This document shows positions 1-8,671 of a DNA stretch of 64,000 nucleotides, piece after piece (within the stretch, counting starts at the first letter, position 1; every line of letters starts with the position of its first letter). Below the pieces are notes generated by a model. The model searched no databases. It worked only from the letters and a program-made list of their open reading frames with translations, and was not told the origin of the DNA. Origin of the DNA: Arthrobacter crystallopoietes (lineage in GTDB: Bacteria > Actinomycetota > Actinomycetes > Actinomycetales > Micrococcaceae); contig NZ_CP018863.1 of NCBI RefSeq assembly GCF_002849715.1, positions 1,922,001-1,986,000 of the forward strand, written 5' to 3'. The translations under genes were made by a program, and so were the position numbers.

Positions 1-1
1 T

Positions 2-508
2 GCGAAGGTCCAGCCGATCCTTGAAGGGGTCGCCCAGGAGATCAGCGAAACGGTCAGCTTCGCGCTCGTCAAGAGCCAGACGGAATACGAGATCATCGCC
101 GAAGCCTCGGCCTCCAGGCTGTTGCAGGTATCGAACCTTTACGTACGCCGCCAGTACCCGCTGCACGCCAGCGCAACGGGGAAGATCCTGCTGGCAGATC
201 TCGCTGATACACGGGTTTCCCAGCTCCTCTCCGGGACTCTGGCGTCCTTCACTCCGCAAACCATCACCGACAGCAAAGTGTTGGTGCGTCAGCTCAAGGA
301 GATCCGCGAGAACGGCTACGCCGTGATCGACAACGAACTCGAAGAGGGCCTGTTCGCCGTCGCCGTTGGAGTCCGCGACGCCGACGGACTCCTGCTCGGC
401 GTGGTCACCGCAACCGGCCCGGACCAGCGCATGAAGTCCGGACGCCTCGCCGGTACCGTCGAACAACTCCGCAGCACCGCCGAGGAAATCGGCAAGACCC
501 TCGAGTAG
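2..508 (+). CDS. IclR-family transcriptional regulator, C-terminal part (5' truncated by window edge)
   Basis: The reading frame is open from base 2 to a TAG at 506-508 and encodes about 168 residues. It matches the effector-binding half of IclR regulators: after an extended strand (about TEYEIIAEA) comes the segment with YPLHASATGKILLADL, then EIRENGYAVIDNELEEGLFAVAVGVRD and a final helix. IclR proteins bind DNA through an N-terminal winged helix that must lie upstream of base 1. The true start is outside the window and the target genes cannot be named. The family call is firm, the substrate unknown. Confidence 0.85.
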   Translation, partial: AKVQPILEGVAQEISETVSFALVKSQTEYEIIAEASASRLLQVSNLYVRRQYPLHASATGKILLADLADTRVSQLLSGTLASFTPQTITDSKVLVRQLKEIRENGYAVIDNELEEGLFAVAVGVRDADGLLLGVVTATGPDQRMKSGRLAGTVEQLRSTAEEIGKTLE

Positions 509-588
509 CCGAGCTTACGTCGGCGGCTACGGACTGTTCGCGTGACGTGCCGATCCGGTGGCGTTGCTCGGCCATGGACAAGTAATGT

Positions 589-1569
589 TCAATGCCAAGC
601 ATGGACCCGCAGGAGGCGAGAGACCATGATGGCTTCGCCGGTCCGGCCGGAGAGCTCGAGGGCCGCGTCCAGCGCTTCGCGGTAAGACGCATAAGATCCG
701 GCGTCCGTCGCATCCCTTTGCAACAGCAGCCGGTAGATTCGCCAGGCAGGATCATGGTGCGGCGGGACCGAGGGCGTGTCGGTTTCAGACCAGGCAGCGA
801 CCAAGGTTCCTTGATTGACCACGGCCAGCTTTTCGTGGGCCACGAGCGATTTGTAGCCCATAGGCACTCCGCCGCGGTACGCGTCGTCGTAAGCCTGGTT
901 GTCCGCTTCAGCAGAGGCGATCCAGCCGCGGCACCAGCCGCGCGCTAGGAAGAGATGCTGGGTTTGGGGCTCGTCGATGTCGAAGGGGTCCAGGCCGTCC
1001 TGTGGACAGTCCCAGGTGATTATCGACGGCGTTGGGCTGGGCCCACCTTCAGGCGAAGGCAGGACCTCCGCGCCTGAAGGGCCGGCGTCATGGCCATCGT
1101 CGGGCTGGAAGAGGTCCGCGAGATGCTTATCGACGATCGCCGTCAGTGCTTCGGCTAGGGGGTTCCACAGGTAATCGGTGCTTGGGTCACTGAGGCTGTG
1201 GGCCGGTTGGTTCAGATCCCTGTCCAGGAAAGCCCATTCGGCGCTCAGCGTCCGGGGGTACGACGTGGCATTGGCTTCGTACAGCGCCTTGGAGATATCC
1301 CAAAGCGCGCCCCAGGTTTGCGTCGCAAAGAAATCGAAGACGTCGTTGTAGACATCAACCTGGGCCGAATTAGAGTCGAGCTCATCACGCCCTGCCTCTT
1401 GCAGCTCCTCCTGCCACCGCGGAATGCCGTCCCGGAAGGAACGTTCCACCACCGCGATGAGGCGCTGCCAGCTGGAGTTGTCCTTCAGGAACGCGAACCG
1501 GGTAGGCGGGACCAGCGGCTGCTCCAGCTGATTCCTGCAGCCGTCCTCCGGTATCTGGATATTTGCCAT
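589..1569 (-). CDS. Hypothetical protein, 326 aa
   Basis: I do not recognise this protein. It has no signal peptide, no membrane segment and no catalytic motif I can name. It is acidic and rich in Trp and aromatic residues, with a Pro/Ser/Gly-rich probable linker near residues 170-185 that divides it into two halves. The start ATG at 1569 is 56 bases from the divergent GTG start of the GyrI-like gene, so the two share a promoter region. Its end converges on the IclR gene. Real coding is supported by length, strand-specific codon bias and protein-like composition; function is unknown. Confidence 0.6.
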   Translation of the reverse strand: MANIQIPEDGCRNQLEQPLVPPTRFAFLKDNSSWQRLIAVVERSFRDGIPRWQEELQEAGRDELDSNSAQVDVYNDVFDFFATQTWGALWDISKALYEANATSYPRTLSAEWAFLDRDLNQPAHSLSDPSTDYLWNPLAEALTAIVDKHLADLFQPDDGHDAGPSGAEVLPSPEGGPSPTPSIITWDCPQDGLDPFDIDEPQTQHLFLARGWCRGWIASAEADNQAYDDAYRGGVPMGYKSLVAHEKLAVVNQGTLVAAWSETDTPSVPPHHDPAWRIYRLLLQRDATDAGSYASYREALDAALELSGRTGEAIMVSRLLRVHAWH

Positions 1570-1625
1570 ACTTCATCCTGACAGGACGCGAACGGCTAAC
1601 GACAACCGGGACAGGGACGCACGCA

Positions 1626-2246
1626 GTGAAGATCGACTTCAAGAAGCAGATCGGAAGCTACTCCGCACCACGCGGCAGGTTCTCGGTCGTGACCGTCCCG
1701 GTGATGCAGTTCCTCATGATCGATGGTCACGGCGACCCGAACACCGCTCAGGCGTACGACGACGCACTAAAGACCATCTACCCCGTCGCCTACAAGTTGA
1801 AGTTCTTCAGCAAGACCGAACTGGACCGGGACTACACGGTCATGCCGCTCGAAGGCGTCTGGTGGGCGGAAGACATGGAGGCCTTCACAAATGCACGGGA
1901 TAAGTCCCAGTGGGACTGGACGCTGATGATCATGGTCCCCGACTGGATTACGCCCGAACACTACGAAGCAGCGCGGGAGACGGTGGCTTCCAAGGGCGGC
2001 GCCCCGTCACTCAACGCCGTTCGCCTCGAGCGGCTCGACGAAGGCTTGAGCGTGCAGATTCTCCATGTCGGCTCCTACGACGACGAAGCAGCCGTGCTCT
2101 ACGAGATGCACAACCGGTTCATCCCCGACAACGGATTGCGGATGACCGGCAGGCACCACGAGATCTATCTCAGCGATCCCCGCCGCGCAGGTCCCGACAA
2201 GCTCAAGACCATCGTGCGCCAGCCCGTAGCCCGGCTTCGCGAGTAG
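1626..2246 (+). CDS. GyrI-like small-molecule-binding domain protein
   Basis: This 206-residue protein begins with VKIDFKKQIGSYSAPRG and has the pattern of stand-alone GyrI-like (SOUL/BacR C-terminal type) proteins. That family often reads FLMIDGHGDPN near residue 30, has a Trp/Asp-rich centre and ends with a HHEIYLSDPRR segment. These domains bind small amphipathic ligands, and some hydrolyse cyclopropanoid genotoxins. No DNA-binding domain is fused. I chose GTG at 1626 because homology-like sequence starts there; the frame is open upstream to 1563. It is divergent from the hypothetical gene on its left. Confidence 0.75.
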   Translation: MKIDFKKQIGSYSAPRGRFSVVTVPVMQFLMIDGHGDPNTAQAYDDALKTIYPVAYKLKFFSKTELDRDYTVMPLEGVWWAEDMEAFTNARDKSQWDWTLMIMVPDWITPEHYEAARETVASKGGAPSLNAVRLERLDEGLSVQILHVGSYDDEAAVLYEMHNRFIPDNGLRMTGRHHEIYLSDPRRAGPDKLKTIVRQPVARLRE

Positions 2247-2338
2247 ATCAGATGAACCGGAACCTGGCCGCAGCCGTGCCCGGTTCCTACCGCAACCGCG
2301 GCTGCCCTAATCCCTTGCAAGCGGTGTCAGATGAACCG

Positions 2339-2611
2339 TCAGGAGTCGTATTGAGCGACCGGGTCAGCCTTGACCGGAGGCTGTCGGAGGGCGAGCTCCT
2401 GTGCGATCGCCGGGATTTCGGGATCCAACAAGAACCTCTCGTAGTCCTCGATCTTCCAGTCGAAGAAAATCCACACCCGGTTCGGGTCATCGGGGTCTCG
2501 GAACACCTGAGAGCCCTTGCACCCGTACTCCCTCCTCTTGTCCACGCCCCTCGTCGAGAAAGTCTTCAGGAATTGATCGAAGTCGATGACATTAGCGATG
2601 GTGACGATCAT
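2339..2611 (-). CDS. Small dimeric alpha/beta-barrel-like protein, 90 aa
   Basis: The ORF from ATG at 2611 encodes 90 residues. It starts MIVTIANVIDFDQFLKTF, followed by KGSQVFRDPDDPNRVWIFFDWKIEDYERFL. This resembles the short ferredoxin-like folds of antibiotic-biosynthesis-monooxygenase (ABM) and YciI-type proteins, which bind small aromatic ligands or act as cofactor-free oxygenases. No catalytic residue can be assigned. It lies 40 bases downstream of the RibD-like gene on the same strand and may be co-transcribed with it. The frame is open further upstream, but that part is low-complexity shadow sequence. Confidence 0.6.
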   Translation of the reverse strand: MIVTIANVIDFDQFLKTFSTRGVDKRREYGCKGSQVFRDPDDPNRVWIFFDWKIEDYERFLLDPEIPAIAQELALRQPPVKADPVAQYDS

Positions 2612-2651
2612 GTCTCTTCTCCCAAGCAGGCAGCCTGCAGCGGATCGAGGT

Positions 2652-3311
2652 TTACCCGTCGGCGCGGACGAGCGTGACGTGGGCAGCGGCCGACGAGCTG
2701 GTGATGTCCGCGCGTCGGTAGTGCTGTATCTGATCGCCAAGATCAGTGAGCAACCGCTCGCCCGAACCCAGCAGGATCGGAACGATGCTGAGCTGCAACT
2801 CGTCGACGAGCCCGGCCTGCAGGTACTGCCGGATAGTCGACACTCCACCGCCGAGCTTCACGTCGAGGCCACCGGCGGCGTCGATCGCCTGCTCGCGGGC
2901 GGCATGGATGCCGCCGGTGACGAAGTGGAAGGTAGTTCCGCCGTCCATCTCGATCGGCGCGCGTTCGTGATGGGTGAGGACGAACACGGGATGGTGGAAG
3001 GGCGGATTATCGCCCCACCAGCCAGTCCACGTGTCGCTGTCCTCCCAGGAACCCCGCACCGGGCCGAACATGTTCCGGCCCATGATGGTGGCCCCGATGT
3101 TGGCGTCGGAGCGCTCAGCGACGTCGTTATCGGGGCCCGTTTCGCCGTCGTCGCCCATGCCGTGCTTGCTCCGGAACGCGCGGGTGGGCAATACCCACTC
3201 ATGCAGACGTTCGCCGCCCACACCAAGCGGGTTCTCCATGCTCTGGTCCGGCCCCGCACCGTAGCCGTCGAGGGATATGCAGAAAGGAGCTACGCGCAGC
3301 TTCGCCATCAT
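2652..3311 (-). CDS. Dihydrofolate reductase family protein (RibD C-terminal domain)
   Basis: This 219-residue protein has the layout of the stand-alone RibD_C / DHFR-fold family: an N-terminal ISLDGYGAGPDQS strand and loop, NIGATIMGRNMFGPVRGSW in the middle, then PVFVLTHHER and the nucleotide-binding GGGVSTIRQYLQAGLVDEL with SIVPILLGSGERLL at the end. Members reduce small carbonyl or pterin-like substrates with NADPH, but most have no known substrate, so it should not be called folate metabolism. A 40-base piece of a related gene survives at 4470-4520 and another full member is at 45409-45987. Confidence 0.85.
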   Translation of the reverse strand: MMAKLRVAPFCISLDGYGAGPDQSMENPLGVGGERLHEWVLPTRAFRSKHGMGDDGETGPDNDVAERSDANIGATIMGRNMFGPVRGSWEDSDTWTGWWGDNPPFHHPVFVLTHHERAPIEMDGGTTFHFVTGGIHAAREQAIDAAGGLDVKLGGGVSTIRQYLQAGLVDELQLSIVPILLGSGERLLTDLGDQIQHYRRADITSSSAAAHVTLVRADG

Positions 3312-3331
3312 GTTTCCTTCGTTGCAGCCCG

Positions 3332-3604
3332 TTACTCGGTCGCTTCGGACTCCGGGGTCTCTTCCAGATAGCGCTCGCCGTGGCCGGCCTCGCGCACGGT
3401 GAATTTCTCTTCCATGTACTCCATGGCCGCCGCATCAACCGGACCCGGAGGCGTGACAGGGTCATCCGTGTTCGTGCGGTCGGCATCGCCGTAGACCTGG
3501 GCGAGGCCCTTTGCATCCGGAGTGACTTCGCCGGGCGAAAGCACTTCTTCATCCCGTGACACGCGGCCCTCGTCGTCCGAGTTCTCTTTCCGCTCCTGGC
3601 TCAT
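3332..3604 (-). CDS. Small acidic hypothetical protein, 90 aa
   Basis: This 90-residue ORF encodes a very hydrophilic chain rich in Glu, Asp, Pro and Thr and without hydrophobic segments, so it is probably intrinsically disordered. I do not recognise a family. It sits 20 bases upstream of the RibD-like gene on the same strand, and the ATG at 3604 is preceded on the minus strand by AAAGGAGAA, a good ribosome-binding site. That site and the spacing are the main reasons to accept it as a gene. Small acidic proteins of this kind are common in actinobacteria and often stress-related, but nothing here shows that. Confidence 0.5.
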   Translation of the reverse strand: MSQERKENSDDEGRVSRDEEVLSPGEVTPDAKGLAQVYGDADRTNTDDPVTPPGPVDAAAMEYMEEKFTVREAGHGERYLEETPESEATE

Positions 3605-3732
3605 GGTTCTCCTTTGTTCAAGTCAAGATTCGCCTGATCCCAGCTAACCACTCCAGCACTGGAAGGTGGAGAGAACAGGGTAAATTCCCAGCGAATTCGT
3701 CGTGGTGTTCCGGCGACCACCGAGCGGAAGGC

Positions 3733-4380
3733 CTAGGAACGGTCGCGGACGGTGAACCGCTGCCTGTGATGGGCCGGGTGCTCGATCTCGTCGAGGATGG
3801 CCTCGGCCATAGTGCCCGACGTCGTGTGGGAGGTTCCGTCGTCGGCGACCAGGAGCTCGTCATTGCCCAGGACAACGCCTCGTGCCTCGCCCGGTTCGAA
3901 GGTGGCCGAGGGAGAGACGCCGACCCAATCGACGTCGTCCACGGTGCGCAGGTACTCAAGCTCCTTGAGCTGGTTCTCGGGGATCGAGACCCAGGCCTCG
4001 GCTCCCGGCAGCTTGCGGATGTCCTCCACGAAGAGGTGGTTGTCCTCGCCCGTAGTCAGGCTGCCGGCGCCGAGGATGAAGACCAGGCGCAGCGACTCAT
4101 TGCCGCCTGCGTGTTTCACGAGGGCCCGGGCGAGGTCGACGTGCTGCTGGGCCTGATCCGGTGCCATGCCGACCGCATTAACGACGACGTCGAACGCGCG
4201 AAGGTCCTCGGCGGTCAGGTCGAAGGCATCGCGGGCCAGGACGGGGACGCCTCCGCCGAACAGTTCGGCGGCCCTCGCAGGATTCCGGACGATGGCGGTG
4301 GTCTCGTGGTCGCGCGAGAGGGCCTCCATAACGACGGCACGCCCCGCCTTGCCCGTTGCTCCGATGATGCCGATCTTCAT
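3733..4380 (-). CDS. NAD(P)-binding atypical SDR (NmrA/YwnB-like)
   Basis: This 215-residue protein opens with MKIGIIGATGKAGRAVVMEAL, the GxxGxxG Rossmann loop of NAD(P)H-binding atypical short-chain dehydrogenases (NmrA / COG2910 type). Later come DVVVNAVGMAPDQ, LRLVFILGAGSL, the substrate-loop region LKELEYLRTVDDVDWVGVSPS and a C-terminal MAEAILDEIEHPAHH. The classical YxxxK pair is not evident, so it may be a redox sensor or a reductase of unknown substrate. The frame stays open upstream to 4749 but the Rossmann start at 4380 is clear, with AAGGATC a few bases upstream as a weak RBS. Confidence 0.8.
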   Translation of the reverse strand: MKIGIIGATGKAGRAVVMEALSRDHETTAIVRNPARAAELFGGGVPVLARDAFDLTAEDLRAFDVVVNAVGMAPDQAQQHVDLARALVKHAGGNESLRLVFILGAGSLTTGEDNHLFVEDIRKLPGAEAWVSIPENQLKELEYLRTVDDVDWVGVSPSATFEPGEARGVVLGNDELLVADDGTSHTTSGTMAEAILDEIEHPAHHRQRFTVRDRS

Positions 4381-4469
4381 GAATGATCCTTCCCTGTGGT
4401 CTTCGGGCGGCGGCCCACTTTCTAAGTTGTGCCGCGCCGTCGCGTAACGTCCTTGTTCTGTCCCCAACA

Positions 4470-4520
4470 TACTCCTGCAGGTACTGCCCGATGGTTGACA
4501 CTCCACCAACCGATGACCTT
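4470..4520 (-). pseudogene. Remnant of a RibD/DHFR-family gene
   Basis: On the minus strand this short piece reads VGGVSTIGQYLQE, nearly the same as the GGGVSTIRQYLQA segment of the intact family member at 2652-3311. At DNA level about 30 of 33 bases agree with positions 2820-2852. Neither flank continues the family, so it looks like a decayed fragment of a duplicate or the end point of an old deletion. The rest of 4381-4814 holds only overlapping low-quality ORFs and presumably the RNase J promoter; I see no other gene there. Confidence 0.55.
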
Positions 4521-4814
4521 GGCGAGATTCTTTGACCGGCAGGCCGGGCGCTGCGGTATCGGCTGGCGGCCGGCGTCGTTGTTTGTGCTTTTGGACTCGA
4601 AGTGAGGAAACCCGTACGTTTCGCGCAGGATGGCGGTGTTGGGCTCTGGCGTGCGGTGATAAAGTCAGAGACAAGTATGCCGTTCCGCCGTTGCTGCTGC
4701 GGGGCAGGCCGCCGATCCGTCGCAGGGCGTCTCGGCCCCAGAATTTCACTGCCGGTAAGCCGGCTTGGGGCGTTGCCGTCCCGCCATTGCAGAATCACAT
4801 AGAGATCGGATCCC

Positions 4815-6509
4815 ATGACTAGGACTTCACGCCACTCCGCGCCCGCTGGCAAGCAGACCCCGCCGAAGCTCGACAAGGGCGCCATGCGCATTGTGTCGCT
4901 GGGCGGGCTGGAGGAGATCGGCCGCAACATGACCGTGTTCGAATACGGCGGCAAGCTGCTGATTGTCGACTGCGGCGTGCTGTTCCCGGAGGAGCATCAC
5001 CCGGGCGTGGACCTGATCCTGCCTGACTTTTCCTACCTGCGCGACCGGCTGAACGACATTGTCGGCGTTGTGCTCACGCACGGGCACGAGGACCACATCG
5101 GCGGAGTGCCGTACCTGCTGAAGGAACGCTCGGACATCCCCCTGATCTCCGCGAAGCTGACGCTGGCGTTCATCAAGACCAAGCTGCAGGAACACCGCAT
5201 CACCGCCAAGACCGTGCAGGTCAAGGAGGGCGACCGGAAGAAGTTCGGACCGTTCGACCTGGAGTTCCTGGCCGTGAACCACTCCATTCCGGACGGCATG
5301 GCCGTGGCCATCCGCACCGGCGCCGGACTGGTGCTGGCCACGGGCGACTTCAAGATGGACCAGTTCCCGCTGGACGGCCGGATCACGGACCTGGCCGGCT
5401 TCGCGCGGCTGGGCGAGGAGGGCGTGGACCTGTTCCTGCCCGACTCCACCAACGCCGACGTCCCTGGTTTCCAGATTTCCGAGCAGGACCTGGCGCCGGC
5501 GATCGACGAGGTGTTCCGCACCGCTCCGCGCCGGATCATCGTCTCCAGCTTCGCGAGCCACATCCACCGCATCCAGCAGGTTATCGACGCCGCCCACTTG
5601 TACGGGCGGAAGGTGGCCTTTGTGGGCCGCTCGATGGTCCGCAACATGAAGACGGCCCGGGAGCTCGGCTACCTGAACGTGCCGCGCGGCATGTTGGTGG
5701 ACTTCAAGGAACTGGACAAGATGGCGCCCACGAAGGCCGTGCTGATCTGCACCGGCTCGCAGGGCGAACCGATGGCGGCGCTGGCGCGCATGGCGAGCCA
5801 GGACCACATGATCGACCTGACCGAGGGCGACACCGTCCTGCTGGCCAGCTCGCTGATCCCGGGTAACGAGACCTCCATCTACCGGCTGATCAACGACCTG
5901 ACCAAGCTCGGTGCCAACGTGGTGCACAAGGGCAACGCCAAGGTCCACGTCTCCGGCCACGCCAGCGCCGGCGAGCTGGTCTACTGCTACAACCTGGTGC
6001 GCCCGCGCAACGTAATGCCGGTGCACGGCGAGCACCGCCACCTGAAGGCCAACGCCGAGCTGGCTGTCCGCACGGGTGTGGACCCGAAGAAGGCCCTAGT
6101 GGTCGAGGACGGCACCACCATTGACTTGAAGGATGGCGTGGCCCGCGTGTCCGGTCAGGTCAAGGCGGACTACGTGTACGTGGAGAACATGATTGCCGGC
6201 GCCGCGACCGAGGAGTCGTTGCAGGACCGCATCCGGCTGGCCGAGGACGGCGCGGTTACCGTGTTGGCGATCGTCAATCCGGACACCGGGAAGCTGGAGG
6301 AGGACCCCGAGTTCTTCCCAGTCGGGTTTGCCCCGGCAGACGGCGAGCTGGACAAGGCCACCGGCATCATCGAGAAGACGCTAGCCGGAATCAAGGGCGA
6401 CAGGACTGGCCCGGGCGCCGAAAAGGCGATCGCCGAGGCACTGTTGCGCTGGTCCGACCGCCAGCTGCGGCGCAAGCCCGTGGTCACCGTGGTGATCGTC
6501 GAGGCCTGA
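4815..6509 (+). CDS. rnj: Ribonuclease J
   Basis: This 564-residue protein is a full-length RNase J, a metallo-beta-lactamase/beta-CASP ribonuclease with endo- and 5'-to-3' exonuclease activity in RNA processing and decay. The metal site motif LTHGHEDHIGG lies at residues 87-97 (His89, His91, Asp93, His94). The later metal ligands are in FLAVNHSIPD and ATGDFKMD, the beta-CASP signature is LICTGSQGEPMAAL, and the C-terminal PVHGEHRHL motif is present. A lysine-rich N-terminal extension of about 20 residues precedes the domain. It is transcribed alone and ends at a strong terminator; dapA, its usual actinobacterial neighbour, is not next to it. Confidence 0.97.
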   Translation: MTRTSRHSAPAGKQTPPKLDKGAMRIVSLGGLEEIGRNMTVFEYGGKLLIVDCGVLFPEEHHPGVDLILPDFSYLRDRLNDIVGVVLTHGHEDHIGGVPYLLKERSDIPLISAKLTLAFIKTKLQEHRITAKTVQVKEGDRKKFGPFDLEFLAVNHSIPDGMAVAIRTGAGLVLATGDFKMDQFPLDGRITDLAGFARLGEEGVDLFLPDSTNADVPGFQISEQDLAPAIDEVFRTAPRRIIVSSFASHIHRIQQVIDAAHLYGRKVAFVGRSMVRNMKTARELGYLNVPRGMLVDFKELDKMAPTKAVLICTGSQGEPMAALARMASQDHMIDLTEGDTVLLASSLIPGNETSIYRLINDLTKLGANVVHKGNAKVHVSGHASAGELVYCYNLVRPRNVMPVHGEHRHLKANAELAVRTGVDPKKALVVEDGTTIDLKDGVARVSGQVKADYVYVENMIAGAATEESLQDRIRLAEDGAVTVLAIVNPDTGKLEEDPEFFPVGFAPADGELDKATGIIEKTLAGIKGDRTGPGAEKAIAEALLRWSDRQLRRKPVVTVVIVEA

Positions 6510-6525
6510 TCTCTCAGAACATGTG

Positions 6526-6562
6526 AAAACGCCCGGCCGGGGTAACTCGGCCGGGCGTTTTT
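6526..6562 (+). terminator. Rho-independent terminator after rnj
   Basis: A long GC stem, AAAACGCCCGGCCG paired with CGGCCGGGCGTTTT across a short loop, is followed by a T run. It lies 17 bases after the rnj stop and just before the convergent end of the secreted-protein gene. Because both flanks are A- and T-rich it could stop transcription from either side. Confidence 0.9.
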
Positions 6563-6588
6563 CGTGACGGGATGGCCGCCGGTCTGGA

Positions 6589-7179
6589 CTACCTCTTGGA
6601 AGCCCGGTAGCCAGCCTTCTGCGCCGCCGACTGTGTGGAGAAGCAGATCTCGGGGGTCGTCCTGCTGTAGAACGCCCCGCTTGGGACGTGATAGATGCCG
6701 CTGGACTCGTTGCCCTTGATGGGAGCCCAGGATGGGCAAGTGGTACCCGAGGGAATCATCGAGGTCCGCTGCTTAACCCGGACGGATTTCTTGTAGGAAC
6801 TTACAGACTTGTACTTACTGGTCGGAGTGACTTTGGCCCACCAAAGCCCTGTGCGCGAGGTCCGGACTTTCGTAGAGAATTGCCCCTTGTCGTTGCCTGT
6901 CACCGTTTTGACCTTGTACGCCTTGGCCGCGCCCGCGGGATCGAAATAGATCTCCACCCTCGGTTTCGCAGAGCGGATCCACTTGGTACCTGCCTTGCGC
7001 TGCACGCTTCCCTTAAGCGTGAAGTTCTGGCTCTTGTAAACGGACGTAGGGGCAGTAAAGCTGACGACCCGTGTTGCGGCCTTGGTCGCAGCTTCGGCTG
7101 GCGTGGCAACGAGGCTGACACCTCCGAAGGTCACTGCCATTGCTACAAAGAGCGCGCAGAGGCGCCTGAACTTATTCAT
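6589..7179 (-). CDS. Secreted protein with C-terminal sunset domain
   Basis: This 196-residue protein has a Sec signal peptide (basic MNKFRRL, hydrophobic core, probable cleavage after ATPAEA near residue 31). Residues about 35-140 form a Lys/Ser/Thr-rich beta-type region, FTAPTSVYKSQNFTLKGSVQ to VRVKQR, like an Ig-type bacterial surface domain. The last 50 residues, with IKGNESSGIYHVPSGAFYSRTTPEICF and AAQKAGYRASKR, match the sunset-domain pattern, which has been found beside secreted nucleases. It is probably an extracellular or wall-associated protein; its role is unknown. The start at 7179 is set by the signal peptide; the frame is open upstream. Confidence 0.75.
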   Translation of the reverse strand: MNKFRRLCALFVAMAVTFGGVSLVATPAEAATKAATRVVSFTAPTSVYKSQNFTLKGSVQRKAGTKWIRSAKPRVEIYFDPAGAAKAYKVKTVTGNDKGQFSTKVRTSRTGLWWAKVTPTSKYKSVSSYKKSVRVKQRTSMIPSGTTCPSWAPIKGNESSGIYHVPSGAFYSRTTPEICFSTQSAAQKAGYRASKR

Positions 7180-7298
7180 TTTTCCCCCAACGGAAAGTTT
7201 GATGTAACGAACAATCAAAGGATAGCGGCAGCTGGCCCTGGATTGTGATGACAGTGATCCGGGCTGGCGCGACCAAGCGTTTCGCCCGCAGTTTCCAC

Positions 7299-8612
7299 CT
7301 ACCGCCGTTCGGACAGGCGCACGGCCAGCAGCCCGCCGACGCCGAAGGCCAGAGTTGCGGCGAGGACCAGGAGCAGCGGGGCAGACCAGCCGCCGGTGAC
7401 CGAGTTCAGCCAACCGGCGAGGGGCGGTGCGCACGTGGCCGCCAGATACCCGCCGGACTGGATGCGGGCCGAGGCCGAAGCCGCCTCTTTGTCGCTGCGG
7501 GCGATGCGTGGGATGAGGGAGAAGATGGCGGTAAAGCCGCCGCCCTGGGCGATGCCGCCGATGATCGACCAGAGTACGTAGGCCTCCGGTGCGATGAGCA
7601 GCCCGATCGGCAGGGTGATCCAGCAGAGCCCGATCACCGCGACCGGAATCCACGTGCGGGTCCGGGCCGCCAGCAGCGGCACGCCGAACGCACCCGCGAT
7701 GGCGGCAACTTGGAACAGCGAGGCCGTAGCACCTGAGGCAGCCAGGCCTAGTCCCCGCGTCTCGGACAGCAGCAGGGGCAGCCACGCGGTGGTGGCATAG
7801 TAGGCGGCGGACTGGCCGCAGAACGCCAGGATCAGCAGGCCGACAATCCGCCGGTTGTGGTTCCCGGCCATCGCCGCTCCGGGGCCGTCCGACGCTGGCT
7901 CCGCCGTCGTTCGCTTGGTTTGCGTCCCCTCGGTCATGGACTTCGCGGCAACCGCCCGGGCGCCGAACTGCCGCCGTCCCCACACCAGCCAGTAGGCCAG
8001 GCCCGCCGCGATCACCACGCCCCACGAAGCGATCGCCCACCGCCAGCCGAAGAGCGCCGCGAGCGGCGCGGTGCCGAGCAGGGTGGCCATCGAGCCGACG
8101 TTCATCGCGGCCGAGTACGCGCCGGTGACCGTCGAAACCTGCCGCCAGGACACGTCGCGCCGGATGATGACCGGCACCACGATATTGCCCAGCGTCATGG
8201 CGACGCCGATAAGCGCGGTGCCTGCCAGTACGACGACGGCGGGGCCGGCCGAGCGGATAATTGTTCCGGCCAGCACGCCGGCCAGGCACAGGACGACCGT
8301 TGCCTCCGGGCCGAAGCGGCGGATGGTGCGGGTAGCCAGCGGGGTGGCCAGGGCGAAGAGCAGCACCGGCAGCCCGGTGAGCAGGCCGGCGCCGATGGCG
8401 TTGAGGCCGGTGCCGGCCTGGATGTCGCCGATCACCGCCGTCGGGGCGATGATCGGGGCGCGCAGGCTCAGGGCCAGGACCACAATCCCGGTGATCACCC
8501 AGGGCAGGGCGGGGCGAGCGGCTGATGGGCGGTGCGTAGGAGTCTCCTTGGCGTTGGTTTGGGCGTGGGCGTCGGCGCCGCGGGCGGGACTGTCCGGGTC
8601 CATCAAAACCAT
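7299..8612 (-). CDS. MFS transporter, CynX/NimT (cyanate/nitroimidazole) type
   Basis: This 437-residue protein has about 12 hydrophobic segments after a charged N-terminal tail of 40 residues. ALSLRAPIIAPTAVIGDIQ near the first helix and NIVVPVIIRRDVSW after helix 4 are typical of the CynX/NimT branch of the major facilitator superfamily, whose members export or import small anions and drugs. The substrate cannot be read from sequence. It is divergent from an AraC regulator (60 bases between starts), which may control it. ATG at 8603 is an alternative start three codons in. Confidence 0.85.
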   Translation of the reverse strand: MVLMDPDSPARGADAHAQTNAKETPTHRPSAARPALPWVITGIVVLALSLRAPIIAPTAVIGDIQAGTGLNAIGAGLLTGLPVLLFALATPLATRTIRRFGPEATVVLCLAGVLAGTIIRSAGPAVVVLAGTALIGVAMTLGNIVVPVIIRRDVSWRQVSTVTGAYSAAMNVGSMATLLGTAPLAALFGWRWAIASWGVVIAAGLAYWLVWGRRQFGARAVAAKSMTEGTQTKRTTAEPASDGPGAAMAGNHNRRIVGLLILAFCGQSAAYYATTAWLPLLLSETRGLGLAASGATASLFQVAAIAGAFGVPLLAARTRTWIPVAVIGLCWITLPIGLLIAPEAYVLWSIIGGIAQGGGFTAIFSLIPRIARSDKEAASASARIQSGGYLAATCAPPLAGWLNSVTGGWSAPLLLVLAATLAFGVGGLLAVRLSERR

Positions 8613-8671
8613 ATGCCACGCGGGACCGGGAACGTCTTCCCTGCCGCTGCGGACGGGGCTAGCCTCGAGTT

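Noticed and set aside
589..1581. Plus-strand ORFs at 592-948, 899-1174 and 1198-1581 opposite the hypothetical gene
   Set aside because: They overlap a longer minus-strand frame with better composition, have no RBS and no family resemblance. They are GC-rich shadows.
4532..4822. Short ORFs before the RNase J gene (4532-4822, 4602-4802)
   Set aside because: Arg-, Cys- and Pro-rich translations with no plausible RBS, overlapping the expected rnj promoter. They are not supported as genes.
4827..6041. Long minus-strand ORF of 404 codons opposite the RNase J gene
   Set aside because: RNase J on the plus strand has all catalytic motifs. The opposite frame is His/Gln/Val-rich, typical of antisense shadows in GC-rich DNA.
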